DNA of 7,383 nt, from contig SBFT01000004.1 of NCBI GenBank assembly GCA_006227805.1, positions 1-7,383 of the forward strand, in the 5' to 3' direction. Under the pieces are notes generated by a model that was not told the DNA's origin, ran no database searches, and worked only from the letters and a program-made list of their open reading frames with translations. Below are positions 6,332 to 7,383 of this stretch, piece after piece; position 1 is the stretch's first letter; every line of letters starts with the position of its first letter. Source of the DNA: Paracoccaceae bacterium (GTDB lineage Bacteria; Pseudomonadota; Alphaproteobacteria; Rhodobacterales; Rhodobacteraceae). A program made the translations under genes and the position numbers.

Positions 6332-6360
6332 CGCCCTGATCCTGACGCAGGAACAGGGCG
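6332..6360 (-). other. Intercistronic hairpin upstream of the phosphodiesterase
   Basis: CGCCCTG (6332-6338) pairs with CAGGGCG (6354-6360); after a 2-by-2 internal loop, CCTG (6341-6344) pairs with CAGG (6348-6351) around a 3-base loop. In the minus-strand mRNA this stands between the importer ATPase and the phosphodiesterase start, about 40 bases upstream of the ATG. There is no T run after it, so RNA stabilisation, processing or partial attenuation is more likely than full termination. Confidence 0.4.
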
Positions 6361-6365
6361 CGCTC

Positions 6366-6410
6366 GGTTTCCGCGTCGGAAACGGGCCGGAAACCGCGTC
6401 GGTTTCCGGC
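6366..6410 (-). repeat. Paired mirror hairpins (GGTTTCC/GGAAACC) right after the ABC ATPase gene
   Basis: GCCGGAAACC (6386-6395) and GGTTTCCGGC (6401-6410) form a perfect 10-bp stem with the 5-base loop GCGTC. Just beside it GTTTCC (6367-6372) and GGAAAC (6378-6383) form a 6-bp stem with the same loop GCGTC. The arms are arranged as GGTTTCC, GGAAAC, GGAAACC, GGTTTCC, so other pairings are possible. In the minus-strand transcript the longer hairpin begins four bases after the ATPase stop codon (6415-6417). It lacks a T run and may lower or buffer expression of the downstream phosphodiesterase relative to the transporter. Confidence 0.6.
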
Positions 6411-6414
6411 GCCG

Positions 6415-7383
6415 TCAGTTCCCCGCGCTCTCCATCTTCCGCGTGGCCAGCACGTTCTCCAGCCAGCCGAGTTTCATCTCGGGCACGGAACTCAGCAACA
6501 GATCGGTGTAATCGTCGAAGGGTGGCGACAGCACCTCCGACCTCGACCCATAGCGCACCACCCGGCCCTGATACATCACCGCGATGCTGTCGGCGATCGC
6601 CCGCACGGTCGCCAGGTCATGGGTGATGAACAGATAGGCCACGTTCTCGATCTTCTGAAGGTCCAGAAGCAGCTTCAGGATCCCGTCCGCCACCAGCGGG
6701 TCCAGCGCCGAGGTCACCTCGTCGCAGATGATCATCCTCGGCTTTGCGGCGAGCGCCCGGGCGATGCAGACGCGCTGCTTCTGGCCGCCCGACAGCTCTG
6801 CCGGATAGCGGTCGATGAAGCCCTTGCCCATCTCGATCTCTTCCAGGAGTTCGGTGATGCGGCGCCGCTTCGCGTCCCCCTTCAGGCCGAAATAGAATTC
6901 CAGCGGCCGCCCGATGATCGTGCCCACGGTCTGGCGCGGGTTCATCGCCACGTCCGCCATCTGGTAGATCATCTGCAACTGGCGCAGGTCCTCGCGCGGG
7001 CGCGAGGGCTGGTCGGGGGTCAGTTCGTGCCCGTCGAAGAGGATGCGCCCCTCGCGCGGGGGCAGAAGCCCGGTGATGACGCGCGCCAAGGTCGACTTGC
7101 CCGATCCGCTTTCTCCCACCACGGCCAGCGTCTGGCCCGGGAACAGCTGGACGTTCACGTCCTTCAGGACATCGAAGCCGGTGCCCTTGTAGCGTGCGGT
7201 GATATGCTCGCAGGACAGGACGGGATCGCCCTTGGGCCGCTTTTCCTCGTGCTCGATCTGGCGGACCGAGACGAGAGCCTTGGTATACTCCTCGCGCGGG
7301 GTGTTGATGATCTGGTCGGTGGGGCCGTATTCCACCGTCTCGCCCATCTTCAGCACCATGATGTCGTCGCTGACCTGCGCCAC
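6415..7383 (-). CDS. Oligopeptide/nickel-type ABC importer ATPase, 3' part (likely two fused ATPase domains)
   Basis: This ATPase would power uptake of a peptide, nickel, opine or related solute (Dpp/Opp family). The visible 322 residues include a complete C-terminal ATPase domain (about residues 55-300, counted from the right edge): Walker A GESGSGKST (90-98), Q-loop Gln141, signature LSGGQKQR (197-204), Walker B ending in Asp221-Glu222, and switch His255. The first ~45 residues (QVSDDIMVLKMGETVEYG, then EEYTKALV) match what normally follows the switch His of a Dpp-type ATPase, so another ATPase domain precedes it. The gene therefore runs off the right edge and probably encodes a DppD-DppF-like fusion, as in GsiA or YejF. 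The GTG at the edge is an internal Val codon, not a start. The region after Gln141 reads MADVAMNPR, unlike the more usual DPYSSLNPR. Permease and binding-protein genes are expected upstream, outside the window. Confidence 0.9.
   Translation of the reverse strand: MAQVSDDIMVLKMGETVEYGPTDQIINTPREEYTKALVSVRQIEHEEKRPKGDPVLSCEHITARYKGTGFDVLKDVNVQLFPGQTLAVVGESGSGKSTLARVITGLLPPREGRILFDGHELTPDQPSRPREDLRQLQMIYQMADVAMNPRQTVGTIIGRPLEFYFGLKGDAKRRRITELLEEIEMGKGFIDRYPAELSGGQKQRVCIARALAAKPRMIICDEVTSALDPLVADGILKLLLDLQKIENVAYLFITHDLATVRAIADSIAVMYQGRVVRYGSRSEVLSPPFDDYTDLLLSSVPEMKLGWLENVLATRKMESAGN

Noticed and set aside
7381..7383. GTG at the right edge as the start of the importer ATPase
   Set aside because: The residues that follow match the interior of a Dpp-type ATPase just after its switch His, so the codon is an internal Val and the gene continues outside the window.

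Overview
The window looks like chromosomal DNA of a GC-rich alphaproteobacterium, most likely Rhodobacterales (Paracoccus/Rhodobacter-like). The signs are a strong G/C third-position bias in all intact genes, an alphaproteobacterial style of MsbA-related exporter, and a GGGGC-loop-GCCCC hairpin after a minus-strand gene. This placement is inference from composition and gene style; no marker gene is present.

Left end (1-620). The window opens inside a dead insertion sequence. The last ~83 codons of an IS6-family (IS26/IS6100-like) transposase can be read in one frame at 2-253, broken by in-frame TGA and TAG codons. About 190 bases further on is an intact tRNA-Gly(TCC) at 447-520 with an encoded CCA end and a TTGACG promoter element just upstream. 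A palindrome (TTGACC...GGTCAA) lies between the tRNA and the next gene.

Plus-strand block (629-5361). First comes a complete half-size ABC exporter (membrane domain plus ATPase) of the MsbA-related type. After a 117-base gap comes an AMP-forming acyl-CoA synthetase. Its stop codon overlaps the start (ATGA) of an alpha/beta hydrolase of the hormone-sensitive-lipase/HGGG esterase family. The last two genes are a translationally coupled pair. A plausible reading is that the hydrolase frees a carboxylic acid from an ester and the synthetase converts it to a CoA thioester for catabolism; the substrate is unknown.

Convergent junction (5362-5457). The plus block and a minus-strand block meet over 96 bases that hold several hairpins, including one with a duplicated left arm that can fold in two ways.

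Minus-strand block (5458-7383). Reading from the right edge, the first gene is the 3' part of an ATPase of an oligopeptide/nickel-type ABC importer. Its first residues in the window are the tail of an earlier ATPase domain, so the full gene most likely encodes two fused ATPase domains and continues past the window. A 120-base spacer rich in hairpins follows, then a compact alkaline-phosphatase-superfamily phosphodiesterase/phosphohydrolase. Their order suggests that a phosphorus-containing or related solute is imported and then hydrolysed in the cytoplasm, but the substrate cannot be read from the sequence.

I do not see a clear new defence system or other exotic system. The most useful non-routine observations are the decayed IS6 transposase, the coupled esterase/acyl-CoA synthetase pair, the importer-phosphodiesterase link, and the structured intergenic regions.
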